Assembly: GCF_001298675.1 (NCBI RefSeq)
Contig: NZ_CYIG01000025.1
Location: 1 to 50,118, forward strand
DNA length: 50,118 nt
Direction: 5' to 3'
DNA from: Paenacidovorax caeni
Lineage (GTDB): Bacteria > Pseudomonadota > Gammaproteobacteria > Burkholderiales > Burkholderiaceae_C
The translations under genes and the position numbers were made by a program. This document shows positions 7,866 to 17,180 of the stretch, in pieces. The notes under the pieces were generated by a model. The model worked only from the letters and a program-made list of their open reading frames with translations. It ran no database searches and was not told where the DNA came from. Within the stretch, counting starts at the first letter, position 1; the number at the start of each line of letters is the position of its first letter.

Positions 7866-8158
7866 GCCGCGCCCTCTGCCTGCACCTGCACCAAAGCTGC
7901 TTCATGGCGGCGCAGTGCGAACGTGGCCTGGCCAACGCGCACCGCCAGGGGGTCGCCCCCGGGAAAGCCCCGCCCGATGACGCGCACCGGCTCGCCGGGC
8001 AGGAAACCGATCTCCATGAGCCGCAGCAGCAGCTCCTGCTGCTGCGCGTCCTGCGCCGCCGCCAGCGCCACAACGTGCGCGGTGGTAGCACTCGGCAAAG
8101 CGTCCAGACCCAAAGTGGCATGCGGGCCTGCCGGCCCCCCGGTGGCGTGGGAAGTCAT
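7862..8158 (-). CDS. feoA: FeoA domain protein
   Basis: This is a 98-residue SH3-like cytosolic partner of FeoB. Seen are LLLRLMEIGFLPGEPVRVIGRG and DPLAVRVGQATFALRRHEA, the standard FeoA core; the first ~25 residues are a less conserved extension. ATG 8158 is the most downstream start that keeps the whole domain, and no better site is seen upstream. It overlaps feoB by four bases. It is the first gene of the operon, about 40 bases after the Fur-like box. Confidence 0.9.
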   Translation of the reverse strand: MTSHATGGPAGPHATLGLDALPSATTAHVVALAAAQDAQQQELLLRLMEIGFLPGEPVRVIGRGFPGGDPLAVRVGQATFALRRHEAALVQVQAEGAA

Positions 8159-8195
8159 ATGCACGGTGGTAGCGATGTAACCGCAATCAATAAAA

Positions 8196-8214
8196 CCTAT
8201 TCTCATTATCATGC
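8196..8214 (-). promoter_or_regulatory. Fur-box-like site upstream of feoA
   Basis: On the minus strand the sequence reads GATAATGAGAATAGG, close to the first two hexamers of the Fur consensus GATAATGATAATCATTATC. It sits in an AT-rich patch between feoA and the divergent cysteine-cluster gene. Position and neighbour make Fur control of feoAB likely. Confidence 0.7.
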
Positions 8215-8313
8215 AAAACCCGAAATGCCTTTTAAATGCCTTTTGACAGGCATCAGCCCAGCCACAGTTGCCGCACAATGCGGGCCCGACCCCGTTCTCC
8301 CGCCCTGCCTGCC

Positions 8314-8628
8314 ATGAGCCACCCCTGCCTGACCTGCGGCGCCTGTTGCGCGAGCTTTCGCGTTGATTTCTCCGCCCACGAAACGCAAGCATGCGGTGGC
8401 AGCGTGCCTGACGGGCTGGTGGTGGAACTGACCACCAGCCTGTGCCGCATGCGCGGCACCGACCACAGCCCGCCGCGCTGCGCAGCCCTGACCGGCCGCC
8501 TGGGCCAGCAGGTGGCCTGCGGCATCTACGAATGGCGCCCCTCGCCCTGCCGCGAGTTCGAGGACGGCAGCGACGCCTGCCAGCGCGCGCGGCGCCGCCA
8601 TGGGCTGGCGCCGCTGGGCGACAACTGA
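8314..8628 (+). CDS. YkgJ-type cysteine-cluster (zinc/iron-chelating) protein
   Basis: This is a 104-residue protein opening with CLTCGACC (CxxCxxCC) and carrying further cysteines in RCAAL, ACGIYEWRPSPCREF and DACQ, which fits the YkgJ/UPF0153 metal-cluster family. ATG 8314 places the motif at residue 5, as usual; an upstream ATG at 8236 would run through the Fur-box region and is rejected. It is divergent from feoA and probably shares its promoter region, so iron-dependent expression is possible. The molecular role is unknown. Confidence 0.8.
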   Translation: MSHPCLTCGACCASFRVDFSAHETQACGGSVPDGLVVELTTSLCRMRGTDHSPPRCAALTGRLGQQVACGIYEWRPSPCREFEDGSDACQRARRRHGLAPLGDN

Positions 8629-8742
8629 CCCTTGGCCACACCGCGCACGGCCTGCGAAAGGGAGGCGGGCCGGGCATCCCGGGGTATGGCGTAGAACATG
8701 GCGGCAGGCGTGCAGGCGTGCCCGTGGCGACTTCTGGACCCA

Positions 8743-8800
8743 GGTCAAAATGGGTTCTAGCCCTTTCCTGACAAGCGCTAGCAGCTCCTTTAACGATAGC
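8743..8800 (+). repeat. Interspersed palindromic repeat upstream of MFS gene
   Basis: TCAAAATGGGTTCTAGCCCT is followed by ACAAGCGCTAGCAGCTCC, a near-perfect core. It lies in the 228-base gap between the cysteine-cluster gene and the MFS gene, which otherwise shows nothing clear. Confidence 0.8.
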
Positions 8801-8856
8801 ACTGCGGTCACCTGCGGCGCAGCACGGGCGGCGGGGCTCGGGTAGCCTTGCGGGCC

Positions 8857-10098
8857 ATGCCCGCCACCACACCCTCTCCCCCCCTCCCCGCGCGCACCGC
8901 CTGGGCCATGCTGCTGGCCCTGATCTGCGGCTTCGCGCTGAGCCAGGCCTTTCGCACCATCACCGCCATCATCGCGCCAGGGCTGCAGGCGGAGTTCGGC
9001 CTGTCGCCGCAGGCGCTGGGGGTGTTCGCAGGCGCCTTCGCTTTCGCGTTCGGCTGCATGCAGCTGTTCATGGGTGTGGGCATCGACCTGTTCGGCGTGC
9101 GGCGCACGCTGCTCACAGCCTTCCCGCTCACGGTGGCAGGCGCCCTGCTGTCGGCCTGGGCGCCGCAATGGGGCTTAGTCCTGTTGGGACAGGTGCTGAT
9201 CGGCGTGGGCTGCGCGCCCGCTTTCCTGGTGTGCACGGTGTTCATCGCGCGGTATTTCGCCCCGCAGCGCTTTGCCCTGGTGTCGGGCGTGGCCATGGGC
9301 CTGGGGGGCCTGGGCATGCTGTTCACTGGCACGCCCCTGGCCTGGCTGGTGGAGCACTCGTCGTGGCGCACGGGTTTTACCGTGCTGGCAGGGCTGGGGG
9401 TGCTGGCCTGGCTGCTGATCTTCTGGCGCGTACACGAGCCCACGCGGGCCGCCCACACGCACGCGCACGAGTCGCTGGCCCAGGCAGTGCGTGGTTTTGG
9501 GGCCCTGTTCCTGCTGCCGCACACCTGGGGCATCATGCTGCTGGCGCTGGTGACTTACGCCGCCTTTTTGGCGCTGCGCGGGCTGTGGCTGGGGCCGCTG
9601 CTGATCGCGCGGCACGGCCTGTCGCTGGTGGAAAGCGGCAACGTGGCGCTGGTGTTCTCGCTGGTCTCGCTGTTCGGCCCGGCGCTGTTCGGGCGGCTCG
9701 ACCCCGGCCCGGCGCGGCGGCGGCGCTGGATCATCACGGGCACGCTGACCATGGCCGCGCTGTTCCTGGCCATGGCGTTGCTGCACAGCGTCTGGGTGGA
9801 CGTGGGCGGCGCCATTGCCCTGGGCCTGCTGTCGGGCTACATGGTGCTGCAGTACGCCGACGTGCGCACGGCCTACCCCGCCGCGATGACGGGGCGCGCC
9901 ATGGCCGTGTTCACCATGGCCATGTTCCTGGGCGTGGCGCTGGTGCAGTGGGCCACGGGCCTGGTGGCATCGCTTGCCAGCGCCCAGGGGGCCGACCCGT
10001 ACGTGGCCGTGCTGCTGGCCATCACGGCGCTGCTGTGCGCGGGGGCGCTGGCCTTTCGCCTGCTGCCCGCGCCGGAAAATGGCAAAAACAGCCTCTAG
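8857..10098 (+). CDS. MFS transporter
   Basis: This is a 413-residue inner-membrane protein with about 12 hydrophobic segments. The loop 2-3 motif of the major facilitator superfamily is seen as GVGIDLFGVRRTLL, and a charged central loop (RVHEPTRAAHTHAHES) separates the halves. The substrate cannot be told; the overall look is like the CynX/NimT or nitrate-sulfonate-like MFS groups. ATG 8857 is chosen over an in-frame TTG three codons earlier. The last residues (GKNSL) and the stop codon come from a dispersed repeat copy, so the C terminus has been reshaped by it. The gene converges on the FAD monooxygenase. Confidence 0.85.
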   Translation: MPATTPSPPLPARTAWAMLLALICGFALSQAFRTITAIIAPGLQAEFGLSPQALGVFAGAFAFAFGCMQLFMGVGIDLFGVRRTLLTAFPLTVAGALLSAWAPQWGLVLLGQVLIGVGCAPAFLVCTVFIARYFAPQRFALVSGVAMGLGGLGMLFTGTPLAWLVEHSSWRTGFTVLAGLGVLAWLLIFWRVHEPTRAAHTHAHESLAQAVRGFGALFLLPHTWGIMLLALVTYAAFLALRGLWLGPLLIARHGLSLVESGNVALVFSLVSLFGPALFGRLDPGPARRRRWIITGTLTMAALFLAMALLHSVWVDVGGAIALGLLSGYMVLQYADVRTAYPAAMTGRAMAVFTMAMFLGVALVQWATGLVASLASAQGADPYVAVLLAITALLCAGALAFRLLPAPENGKNSL

Positions 10099-10140
10099 CC
10101 CTTACCTGGCAAGCGCTGGCAGCTACTGAAAGAGAAGCAA
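10081..10140 (+). repeat. Interspersed palindromic repeat over MFS gene end
   Basis: GGCAAAAACAGCCTCTAGCC encodes the last MFS codons and its TAG; the core GGCAAGCGCTGGCAGCTACT follows in the gap to the converging monooxygenase. Confidence 0.8.
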
Positions 10141-10144
10141 ACTT

Positions 10145-11326
10145 TCAGCGGTACAGCCAGGGCTGGTCGAGCAGGCGTTCGCCCAGCAGCCGCATGGACA
10201 GGTCGCGCCCCCAGCGCATCATGCCCGTGGCGTGGAAGATGCGCCCGTTGCGCAGCGAGCGCGCCTGCACGCGCGCGGCGCGCTGCCAGCGGTTGAGCGC
10301 ATAACGCCGCAGGCGCAGCGGCACCTCCAGGTCGTGCATGGACAGCGCGCTCTCCAGCTCCGCCGCGTCCTCGATGGCCATGCCCGCGCCCTGCGCCAGG
10401 TAGGGGCGCATGGGGTGGGCCGCGTCGCCGCACAGCGCCACCAGGCCCTGCGCCATTTGCGCGGGCGCGCGCAGCGGCGGGCGGTCGGCCAGGGGCCACA
10501 AGCGCCAACCGCCACCGGCGGCGGGCACACCGCGCACCACGTCCTGCAGCGCGGTGCAGGTTCCGGCCAGGGCCGACTCCAGATCGGCGGCGTTGGCGCT
10601 GTGGTCCCAGGTGTCGAGATCGTCGGGCGCCGGGCCTTCGATGATGACCACCAGGTTCTGCAGCTCGCCGCGGCGCACCGGGTACTGCACCACGTGCAAA
10701 CGCGGCCCCAGCCAGGTCGTGACTTCGCTGGTGCGCAGGGCCTGTGGCAGCGCGGCCTGGGGCACCACCACGCGGTAGGCCAGGTGCCCGGTCACACGCG
10801 GCGGGCCGTCGCCCAGCAGCTGTGCCCGCACGCGGCTGCGCACACCGTCGGCGCCCAGCAGGGCATCGCCCTCGATGACTTTCTTGCAATGCGTGCGCAC
10901 GGTGACGGCCTCGTCTGACGCGCTGTAGCCCTCAATGGTCTGCTCCAGGTTCAGGTGCACATCGGGCTGCTGCTGCAGCGCCTGGAGCAGCAGGCCGTGC
11001 AAGTCTGCCCGGTGGATTGACGCGTAGGCGGCACCATAGCGCTGCACTGCCGTGGCACCCAAGGCCAGGGTCCCGAGCTGCGCCCCGCTGAGCGCACAGC
11101 GCACCACCAGGCGCGGCGGAAACGCCGCCACGGCCTGCAGCGCGCCCTGCAGCCCCCAGGACTGGAGCCTGCGCACCACGTTGGGCCCGAGCTGCACGCC
11201 CGCCCCCACTTCGCTGAACACCGCGGCGCGTTCGAACAGCCGCACCTCCCACCCGGCGCGCGCGGCGCCGATGCCGGCGGCCAGCCCTGCAATGCCGCCG
11301 CCAGCAATCAATACCTGCTTCTTCAT
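10145..11326 (-). CDS. FAD-dependent monooxygenase (salicylate hydroxylase-like)
   Basis: This is a 393-residue class A flavoprotein hydroxylase. The N-terminal FAD dinucleotide site is IAGGGIAGLAAGIGAARAG, the DG motif is LLGADGVRSRVR, and the second FAD motif is CGDAAHPMRPYLAQGAGMAIEDA. These define the NAD(P)H-dependent aromatic hydroxylase group that includes salicylate and 3-hydroxybenzoate hydroxylases. The substrate is not evident, since no aromatic catabolic genes lie nearby. ATG 11326 directly precedes the Rossmann fold. It stands alone, between the converging MFS gene and the upstream acnA end, on the same strand as acnA but separated by 166 bases holding a repeat. Confidence 0.85.
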   Translation of the reverse strand: MKKQVLIAGGGIAGLAAGIGAARAGWEVRLFERAAVFSEVGAGVQLGPNVVRRLQSWGLQGALQAVAAFPPRLVVRCALSGAQLGTLALGATAVQRYGAAYASIHRADLHGLLLQALQQQPDVHLNLEQTIEGYSASDEAVTVRTHCKKVIEGDALLGADGVRSRVRAQLLGDGPPRVTGHLAYRVVVPQAALPQALRTSEVTTWLGPRLHVVQYPVRRGELQNLVVIIEGPAPDDLDTWDHSANAADLESALAGTCTALQDVVRGVPAAGGGWRLWPLADRPPLRAPAQMAQGLVALCGDAAHPMRPYLAQGAGMAIEDAAELESALSMHDLEVPLRLRRYALNRWQRAARVQARSLRNGRIFHATGMMRWGRDLSMRLLGERLLDQPWLYR

Positions 11327-11390
11327 GCCCGTAATTGTGCGCCCGCGCCTGCTGCGTTTTCTGCTCGCCCCACGCGGCCTGTGAAGCGGG

Positions 11391-11496
11391 CACGCCCCAG
11401 GCCCGCAGACGCGGCGCAAGGGCTGCCCCGCCCACGATGGCGCCGGCCACATCCCACGCGCAGTGCGAGAGAAGGGAAAGCGACGCGGGCGCTCAG
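11391..11496 (-). repeat. Second repeat family, copy at acnA 3' end
   Basis: On the minus strand this matches 3940-4060 after argF: it begins CTGAGCG and continues with TCGCTTTCCCTTCTCTCGC. The acnA stop TGA (11493-11495) lies within its first bases. Same orientation relative to the upstream gene as the argF copy. Confidence 0.6.
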
Positions 11497-14429
11497 GCAG
11501 GCGTCGTTGTGCCCAGCAGCTGGCGCAAAACGTAGGGCAGGATGCCGCCCGCGCGGTAGTAGTCCACTTCGATGGGGGTGTCGATGCGCAGGCGCAGCGT
11601 CGCCTCGCGCCGCGTGCCGTCGGCGCTGTGAATGACCAGGCGGGCCAGGCTCTGCGGCGCCAGGGATGCGTCCAGCAGCAGGTCGATGCGCTCGCTGCCC
11701 GTGATGCCCAGCGACTGCCACGAATCGCTGCCGAGGAACTGCAGCGGCAGCACGCCCATGCCCACGAGGTTGGAGCGGTGGATGCGCTCGAAGCTGCGCG
11801 CCACCACGGCCTTGATGCCCAGCAGCTGCGTGCCCTTGGCCGCCCAGTCGCGGCTGGAGCCGGTGCCGTATTCCTCGCCCGCGAAGACCACGGTGGGCGT
11901 GCCCTGCGCCATGTACTGCTGCGCCGCGTCGAAGATGCTGAGCGTGTGCCCGCGCTGCGCGCCCTCGCCCTGGAACAGGGTGACGCCGCCTTCCTCGCGC
12001 GCGCCGTCGGCACGGGGCGGGATCATCAGGTTCTTGATACGCACGTTGGCGAAGGTGCCGCGCACCATCACGTCGTGGTTGCCGCGCCGCGCGCCGTAAC
12101 TGTTGAAGTCCGCCTTCTGCACACCATGCGCCAGCAGCCACTGCCCGGCGGGCGAACTTTCCTTGATGGAGCCAGCGGGCGAGATGTGGTCGGTGGTGAT
12201 CGAGTCGCCGAACAGCGCCATGATGCGCGCACCCATGACGGATTCAGTGCCTTTTTGGCCTCCAGCGCTTTCCTGGTGCGCGCTGGCAGCTCCTGAATCG
12301 AGAGCAAAACCGTGGAAGAACGGTGGCTCGGCAATGTAGGTGCTGCGCGGCCAGGTGTAGGTGACGCCCTCGACGCCGCGGATGGCGCTCCAGAGCTTGC
12401 CCGGCGCCTTGCGCACCTGCGCGTAGTTGGCGCGGAAGGCCTTGCCTTGCATGGCGTGGCGCATCAGCGCATGGATTTCGTCGCTGCTCGGCCAGATGTC
12501 GCCCAGGTACACGTCGCGCCCGCGCCGCCCCTGGCCCACGGGCTCGGTCATCAGGTCGCGCAGCACGGTGCCGGCAATGGCGTAGGCCACCACCAGCGGC
12601 GGGCTGGCGAGAAAGTTGGCCTTGATGTTGGGGTGGATGCGCGCCTCGAAGTTGCGGTTGCCCGAGAGCACGGCGGCGCACACCAAGTCGTTGCGCGTGA
12701 TGGCGTCGTTCAGCTCGGGCGCCAGGTCACCCGCATTGCCGATGCAGGTGGTGCACCCGTAGCCCGCCACGGCAAAGCCCAGCTTTTCCAGGTAGGGCAG
12801 CAACCCGGTCTCGGTCAGGTACTGGGTGACGATGCGCGAGCCCGGCGCCAGCGAGGTTTTGATGTGCGGCTGCACCTTCAGGCCGGCCTCCACCGCCTTC
12901 TTCGCCAGCAGCCCCGCCGCCAGCAGCACACTGGGGTTGGAGGTGTTGGTGCAGCTGGTGATGGCGGCGATCAGCACGTCGCCATGGCCGAGGGTGGGCA
13001 CCTTGTCGCCGCCAGCGGGCAGCGCGCACACCGCGCCGGGGGCCGCCTGCGCCGCCGCCAGCGCGGGCCGGTTGCCCACCATCTCGACCACGTCGCGCGC
13101 GGCGCCGGGGCGTGGCGCGGGCGCCTCCTGCGCCGGGGCGCCCTCGCCGCAGCCCAGGCGGTGGCGCTCGGCCAGGCGCCCGGCCGGCTGGTTGAAGCCG
13201 TTTTCTGCCACCGGCTTGCTGAACAGGGCGCTGAACTGCTGCTTCACTTGCCCGAGCTCGATGCGGTCCTGCGGGCGCTTGGGGCCGGCCAGGCTGGGCG
13301 TGACCTGGCCCAGGTCCAGGCGCACCACTTGCGAATAATCAATGTCGCCCGCGCCGGGCACGCCAAACAGGCCCTGCGCCTTGAAATATGCTTCGAAGGC
13401 TTCGATCTCGCTTTTGCTGCGGCCCGTGCCTTTGAAATAGGCCAGGGTTTTCTCGTCCACAGGGAAAAAGCCCATGGTGGCGCCATACTCGGGCGCCATA
13501 TTGGCGATAGTGGCGCGGTCGGGCAGCGACAGCGAGCGCGTGCCGGCACCGAAGAATTCCACGAATTTGCCCACGACCTTGTGCTGGCGCAGCAATTCGG
13601 TCACGGTGAGCACCAGGTCGGTGGCCGTCACACCCTCGCGCAATTGGCCGGTCAATTCAAAGCCCACCACATCCGGGGTGAGGAAATACACCGGCTGCCC
13701 GAGCATCGCGGCTTCGGCCTCGATTCCCCCCACCCCCCAGCCCACCACACCAATGCCATTGATCATGGTGGTATGGCTGTCGGTGCCCACCAGGGTATCG
13801 GGGTAATACACGCCGTCCTTGCCGCAGTGCACGCCGCGCGCCAGATATTCCAGATTGACCTGGTGCACGATTCCAAATCCCGGCGGCACCACGCCAAAGG
13901 TATCGAAGGCCTGCATGCCCCATTTCATGAATTCGTAGCGCTCACGGTTGCGCTGGAATTCAAGCTTCATGTTCAGATCCAGCGCCTTTTTGCTGCCGTA
14001 ATGGTCAACCATGATGGAATGGTCCACCACCAGATCCACCGGCACGAGTGGCTCGATTTTGCGCGGATCGCAGCCCAGGCGCGTGGCCGCGCTGCGCATG
14101 GCGGCCAGATCGGCGAGCAATGGCACGCCGGTGAAGTCCTGCAGCACCACGCGCGATACGACAAAGGGAATCTCGTCCTTGCGCTCGGCCTGCGGCTGCC
14201 AGCGCGCCAACTGCTCCACGTGCGCGGGGGTAATTTTGCGGCCGTCGCAATGGCGCAGCACCGCTTCCAGCACGATGCGCAACGACACCGGCAAGCGCCG
14301 AATCCCCGGGTACTTGCGCGCCAGCGCGGGCAGCGAGTACAGCGTGCCACGGCGCCCCGATGCGGTCTCGAACGGTTTGCGCAGGGAAGCGAAGGGATGG
14401 CGCGCGGCCATGGACGACGGTGAGGCCAT
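11493..14429 (-). CDS. acnA: Aconitate hydratase A
   Basis: The enzyme interconverts citrate and isocitrate through a [4Fe-4S] cluster. The 978 residues are longer than the ~890-900 of E. coli AcnA. Cluster cysteines are in [12 protein letters not shown] and [39 protein letters not shown] and [16 protein letters not shown] are diagnostic. ATG 14429 is chosen for its AGGAG seven bases upstream. Two low-conservation insertions add length: an Ala/Pro-rich stretch near residues 425-465, and residues ~707-729, encoded by a dispersed repeat copy, in the linker before the swivelling C-terminal domain. No operon partner is seen. A terminator separates it from the upstream H-NS gene. Confidence 0.95.
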   Translation of the reverse strand: MASPSSMAARHPFASLRKPFETASGRRGTLYSLPALARKYPGIRRLPVSLRIVLEAVLRHCDGRKITPAHVEQLARWQPQAERKDEIPFVVSRVVLQDFTGVPLLADLAAMRSAATRLGCDPRKIEPLVPVDLVVDHSIMVDHYGSKKALDLNMKLEFQRNRERYEFMKWGMQAFDTFGVVPPGFGIVHQVNLEYLARGVHCGKDGVYYPDTLVGTDSHTTMINGIGVVGWGVGGIEAEAAMLGQPVYFLTPDVVGFELTGQLREGVTATDLVLTVTELLRQHKVVGKFVEFFGAGTRSLSLPDRATIANMAPEYGATMGFFPVDEKTLAYFKGTGRSKSEIEAFEAYFKAQGLFGVPGAGDIDYSQVVRLDLGQVTPSLAGPKRPQDRIELGQVKQQFSALFSKPVAENGFNQPAGRLAERHRLGCGEGAPAQEAPAPRPGAARDVVEMVGNRPALAAAQAAPGAVCALPAGGDKVPTLGHGDVLIAAITSCTNTSNPSVLLAAGLLAKKAVEAGLKVQPHIKTSLAPGSRIVTQYLTETGLLPYLEKLGFAVAGYGCTTCIGNAGDLAPELNDAITRNDLVCAAVLSGNRNFEARIHPNIKANFLASPPLVVAYAIAGTVLRDLMTEPVGQGRRGRDVYLGDIWPSSDEIHALMRHAMQGKAFRANYAQVRKAPGKLWSAIRGVEGVTYTWPRSTYIAEPPFFHGFALDSGAASAHQESAGGQKGTESVMGARIMALFGDSITTDHISPAGSIKESSPAGQWLLAHGVQKADFNSYGARRGNHDVMVRGTFANVRIKNLMIPPRADGAREEGGVTLFQGEGAQRGHTLSIFDAAQQYMAQGTPTVVFAGEEYGTGSSRDWAAKGTQLLGIKAVVARSFERIHRSNLVGMGVLPLQFLGSDSWQSLGITGSERIDLLLDASLAPQSLARLVIHSADGTRREATLRLRIDTPIEVDYYRAGGILPYVLRQLLGTTTPA
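12245..12310 (+). repeat. Interspersed palindromic repeat, in-frame copy inside acnA
   Basis: GCCTTTTTGGCCTCCAGCGC is followed by a TTCCTGGTGCGCGCTGGCAG variant of the core. Read on the opposite strand it encodes the linker with [15 protein letters not shown] between the TYIAEPPFF block and [10 protein letters not shown]. There is no stop and no frameshift. Confidence 0.75.
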
Positions 14430-14524
14430 GGGAATACTCCTGACTTGGGATGACGGGCGGGTATCTGCCCTCATTCTCGACAAACCCCGCGCCCATGCAA
14501 TAGCCCCTGGAATACCCACAAAAC

Positions 14525-14552
14525 AAAAAACCCGCTAAAAGCGGGCTTTTTT
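14525..14552. terminator. Bidirectional terminator between hns and acnA
   Basis: A-run, CCCGC, loop TAAAA, GCGGG and a T-run: AAAAAACCCGC and GCGGGCTTTTTT. It works on either strand; in context it ends the H-NS-like transcript 18 bases after its stop codon. Confidence 0.9.
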
Positions 14553-14569
14553 GTACCAAGTGGCAACGA

Positions 14570-14866
14570 TCAGATCGCGAACTGCTCGCGATTTTCGTTC
14601 TGAATCCAACGCGGTGGCTTGCCACGGCCCGTCCAGGTTTGGCCGGTGGCGGGGTTACGGTATTTCGGAGCGACCTTGGCGCCCGTTGTGGCGGCAGGGC
14701 GTGCAGCACGGCCAGCGGGAAACACGTCCTGGGGCGTCAGCTCGAACTTGGCTACGAGTGCGCGAACCTGGGAAATGGCGTCGTTCAAAGCGGCCTTGCG
14801 GGCTTCGCTGATTTGCAAGTCCAGGGCTTCACGCTGTTTGAGCAGCTCATCGTAAGAGATGGTCAT
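14570..14866 (-). CDS. H-NS family nucleoid protein
   Basis: This is a 98-residue DNA-binding protein. The N-terminal half is an oligomerising helix region (YDELLKQREALDLQISEARK), and the C-terminal half holds the H-NS core YRNPATGQTWTGRGKPPRWI. It is of the short betaproteobacterial type (BpH3/MvaT-unrelated H-NS). ATG 14866 starts the usual MTISYDELL. It is a single-gene unit with its own terminator. Such proteins silence AT-rich foreign DNA; nothing here shows targets. Confidence 0.9.
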   Translation of the reverse strand: MTISYDELLKQREALDLQISEARKAALNDAISQVRALVAKFELTPQDVFPAGRAARPAATTGAKVAPKYRNPATGQTWTGRGKPPRWIQNENREQFAI

Positions 14867-14982
14867 GGTGATATAGGGATAGTGATGAAATGAAGGCCTG
14901 ATTATATGGATATTCAAAACACCGCGCACAACCTCAGACGGATTTACCCATACGCAATTTCCACAATATCCCCACCGCGCGA

Positions 14983-16293
14983 TTACATCTCCGATACGGG
15001 CTGCGGATTGTCCGGCTGCGCCCAAACCTTGTCGATACGCCGTCCATCCAAATCCACGACTTCAAATACCCAGCCCGCGCACGGAATACGTTCGCCCACG
15101 GCCGGCAAATGCCCCGATACGGAGAGCAGCAGGCCAGCAACCGTGTTGTAGCGTCCCCTGTCCTCGCCCGGTAAATCGCGTATATCAAGCCGCGCCTTCA
15201 ATTCCGAAACGGGCATCTGGCCGTCCAGAAGCCATGAGCCATCCTCGCGCAGCGTGGCCCAGGTATCGTCGTCGCTGCCCGGCAGCAATTCGCCAGTAAT
15301 GGCCTCCAGCAGATCGCGCGGTGTCATGGTGCCCTGCACCACGCCATATTCATCGACCACGAACACAAACCGCCCTGAGCCAATGCGCAATTGGCCCAGC
15401 AATTCCAGTCCGCTGAGGGTTTCTGGCAAAAAATGGGCGGGCTGCGCATAGTCCTGCAGCGTGCCCGGTGCGTCGGCGGGCAGGGCCAGCAGCTGCGCCA
15501 CGCCCACCACCCCCACCACCTCGTCCAGCGAGCCCTGGCACACCGGGTACCAGGAGTGCGCGCCCTTACCGCCATCGGCACTGGCCAGGCGCAACGCCGT
15601 GTGCACCGAGAGCCCGGCTTCAAGCCACTGCACCTCGGAGCGCGGCACCATCAGCGAGGTGAGCGGGCGGTCATCCAGGCGGAACACGTTCTGCACCATC
15701 TGGTGCTCGTGGTGCTCGATCACGCCAGCCTCACGGCCCTCTTCCAGGCTCGCGGCGATTTCCTCCTCGGTCACGGCACGGCCCGCCGCGTTGTCGATAC
15801 GCAGCAGCTTGAGCACCGCCTGGGTGGACAGCGTCAGCGCGCGCACGAACGGCTTGGCCACGCGCGCCACGCCCGCCATGGGCCGCGCCACCAGGCGCGC
15901 CACGGCCTCAGGGTAGAGCTGGCCGATGCGCTTGGGCACCAGCTCGCCGAACACGATGGTGGTGAACGTGATGGCCGAGACGACCACGGCCGTGGCCGTG
16001 ATGCCCGCCGCCGCCTCGGGCATGCCAAGCTGGCGCAGCCACAGGCCGAGGTCGGCGCTGAACGCGGCCTCGCCCACAATGCCGTTGAGCATGCCGATGG
16101 AGGTAATGCCCACCTGCACCGAAGAGAGAAACTGCGTGGGGTCGTCCAGCAGCCGCAATGCCGCGCGTGCACCCTTGTCGCCGTCCTCAGCCATCGCCGC
16201 CAGGCGCAGCTTGCGGCTCGACGCCAGGGCCAGCTCCGACATCGCGAACACGCCATTGAGCAGGGTCAGCAGCGCGATCAGCAGAAAATCCAT
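14983..16293 (-). CDS. CNNM/CorC-HlyC-type membrane protein with CBS pair (hemolysin family)
   Basis: The 436 residues contain, in order, a DUF21/CNNM membrane domain with about four hydrophobic segments (MDFLLIALLTLLNGVFAMSE at the start, TFTTIVFGELVPKRIG inside), two CBS domains around residues 200-330 (PRSEVQWLEAGL; FVVDEYGVVQGTMTPRDLLE) and a C-terminal CorC/HlyC transporter-associated domain. Such proteins are linked to Mg2+/Co2+ efflux; the hemolysin label is historical. ATG 16293 starts directly at the first membrane segment. It is divergent from apaH with 26 bases between starts, so the promoters overlap. No toxin role is supported. Confidence 0.85.
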   Translation of the reverse strand: MDFLLIALLTLLNGVFAMSELALASSRKLRLAAMAEDGDKGARAALRLLDDPTQFLSSVQVGITSIGMLNGIVGEAAFSADLGLWLRQLGMPEAAAGITATAVVVSAITFTTIVFGELVPKRIGQLYPEAVARLVARPMAGVARVAKPFVRALTLSTQAVLKLLRIDNAAGRAVTEEEIAASLEEGREAGVIEHHEHQMVQNVFRLDDRPLTSLMVPRSEVQWLEAGLSVHTALRLASADGGKGAHSWYPVCQGSLDEVVGVVGVAQLLALPADAPGTLQDYAQPAHFLPETLSGLELLGQLRIGSGRFVFVVDEYGVVQGTMTPRDLLEAITGELLPGSDDDTWATLREDGSWLLDGQMPVSELKARLDIRDLPGEDRGRYNTVAGLLLSVSGHLPAVGERIPCAGWVFEVVDLDGRRIDKVWAQPDNPQPVSEM

Positions 16294-16319
16294 GGCTTTA
16301 TTGGTAACGAAATCCTTCC

Positions 16320-17162
16320 ATGGCACTGTACTGTATCGGCGACATCCAGGGCTGCAGCGACGCGCTTGAGCGGCTGCTGGCGCACATTGGCTTCTCGCCC
16401 AGCCGCGACACCGTGTACCTGCTGGGCGACCTGGTGAACCGCGGCCCCGACTCGGCCGCCGTGCTGCGCCGCTGCATGCGCCTGGACGGCGCGCTGCGCC
16501 CGCTGCTGGGCAACCACGACCTGCACCTGCTCGCCGCCGCGCACGGCACGCGCCGCGCCTCGCGCCGCGACACGCTGACCAGCGTGCTCGACGCGCCCGA
16601 CCGCAACACGCTGCTCGACTGGCTCTGCCAGCAGCCACTGGCGCGCGCACACCAGCACGCTGGCGAGCGGCTGCTGATGGTGCACGCCGGCCTGCTGCCC
16701 GCCTGGAGCGCGGACGACACCCTGGCCCTGGCGGAGGAGGTGCAGGCCGTGCTGCGTGGCCCGGGCCTGCCCCAGTTCCTGCAGGCCATGTACGGCAACC
16801 AGCCCGACCGCTGGCACGATGGTCTGCAGGGCATGGAGCGCCTGCGCGTTATCGTCAACGCCCTGACGCGGCTGCGCTTTTGCTCGCCCGCAGGCGTGAT
16901 GGATTTCGACAGCACCGAGAGCGCGGCCCAGGCGCCCGCCGGCCTGCTGCCCTGGTTCGACGTGCCGGGACGGCGCAGCGCGGACACGCTGGTCGCCTTC
17001 GGCCACTGGTCCACCCTGGGCTGGCTGAACCGGCCCCACCTGCTGGCGCTGGACACCGGCTGCGTCTGGGGCGGGTGCTTGAGCGCCGTGCGCTTCGGCG
17101 CCACGCTGGCCGAGCGCGAGCTGTGCCAAGTGCAGTGCCCACAAGCACAGCAGCCTGGCTGA
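16320..17162 (+). CDS. apaH: Symmetrical bis(5'-nucleosyl)-tetraphosphatase
   Basis: ApaH splits Ap4A into two ADP. The 280 residues have the metallophosphatase motifs GDIQGC (7-12), GDLVNRGP (36-43) and GNHD (64-67), and the later VHAGLLPAW and ALDTGCVWGG blocks. Length matches E. coli ApaH (280). ATG 16320 is the obvious start. It is divergent from the CNNM gene and not in the rsmA-apaG context of enterics. The end is followed by a strong perfect inverted repeat that can stop transcription. Confidence 0.93.
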   Translation: MALYCIGDIQGCSDALERLLAHIGFSPSRDTVYLLGDLVNRGPDSAAVLRRCMRLDGALRPLLGNHDLHLLAAAHGTRRASRRDTLTSVLDAPDRNTLLDWLCQQPLARAHQHAGERLLMVHAGLLPAWSADDTLALAEEVQAVLRGPGLPQFLQAMYGNQPDRWHDGLQGMERLRVIVNALTRLRFCSPAGVMDFDSTESAAQAPAGLLPWFDVPGRRSADTLVAFGHWSTLGWLNRPHLLALDTGCVWGGCLSAVRFGATLAERELCQVQCPQAQQPG

Positions 17163-17180
17163 ACCACTGCGCCATCTACT

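Noticed and set aside
5283-8180. 965-codon plus-strand open frame over aspA end and feo genes
   Set aside because: It is antisense to feoAB with Arg/His/Gln-rich sequence and no domain; GC-rich shadow frame.
12312-14423. 703-codon plus-strand frame opposite acnA
   Set aside because: Its composition is that of a shadow frame; the minus strand carries all aconitase motifs.
14983-16293. Hemolysin
   Set aside because: The CNNM-CBS-CorC/HlyC architecture points to metal transport; nothing supports a toxin.
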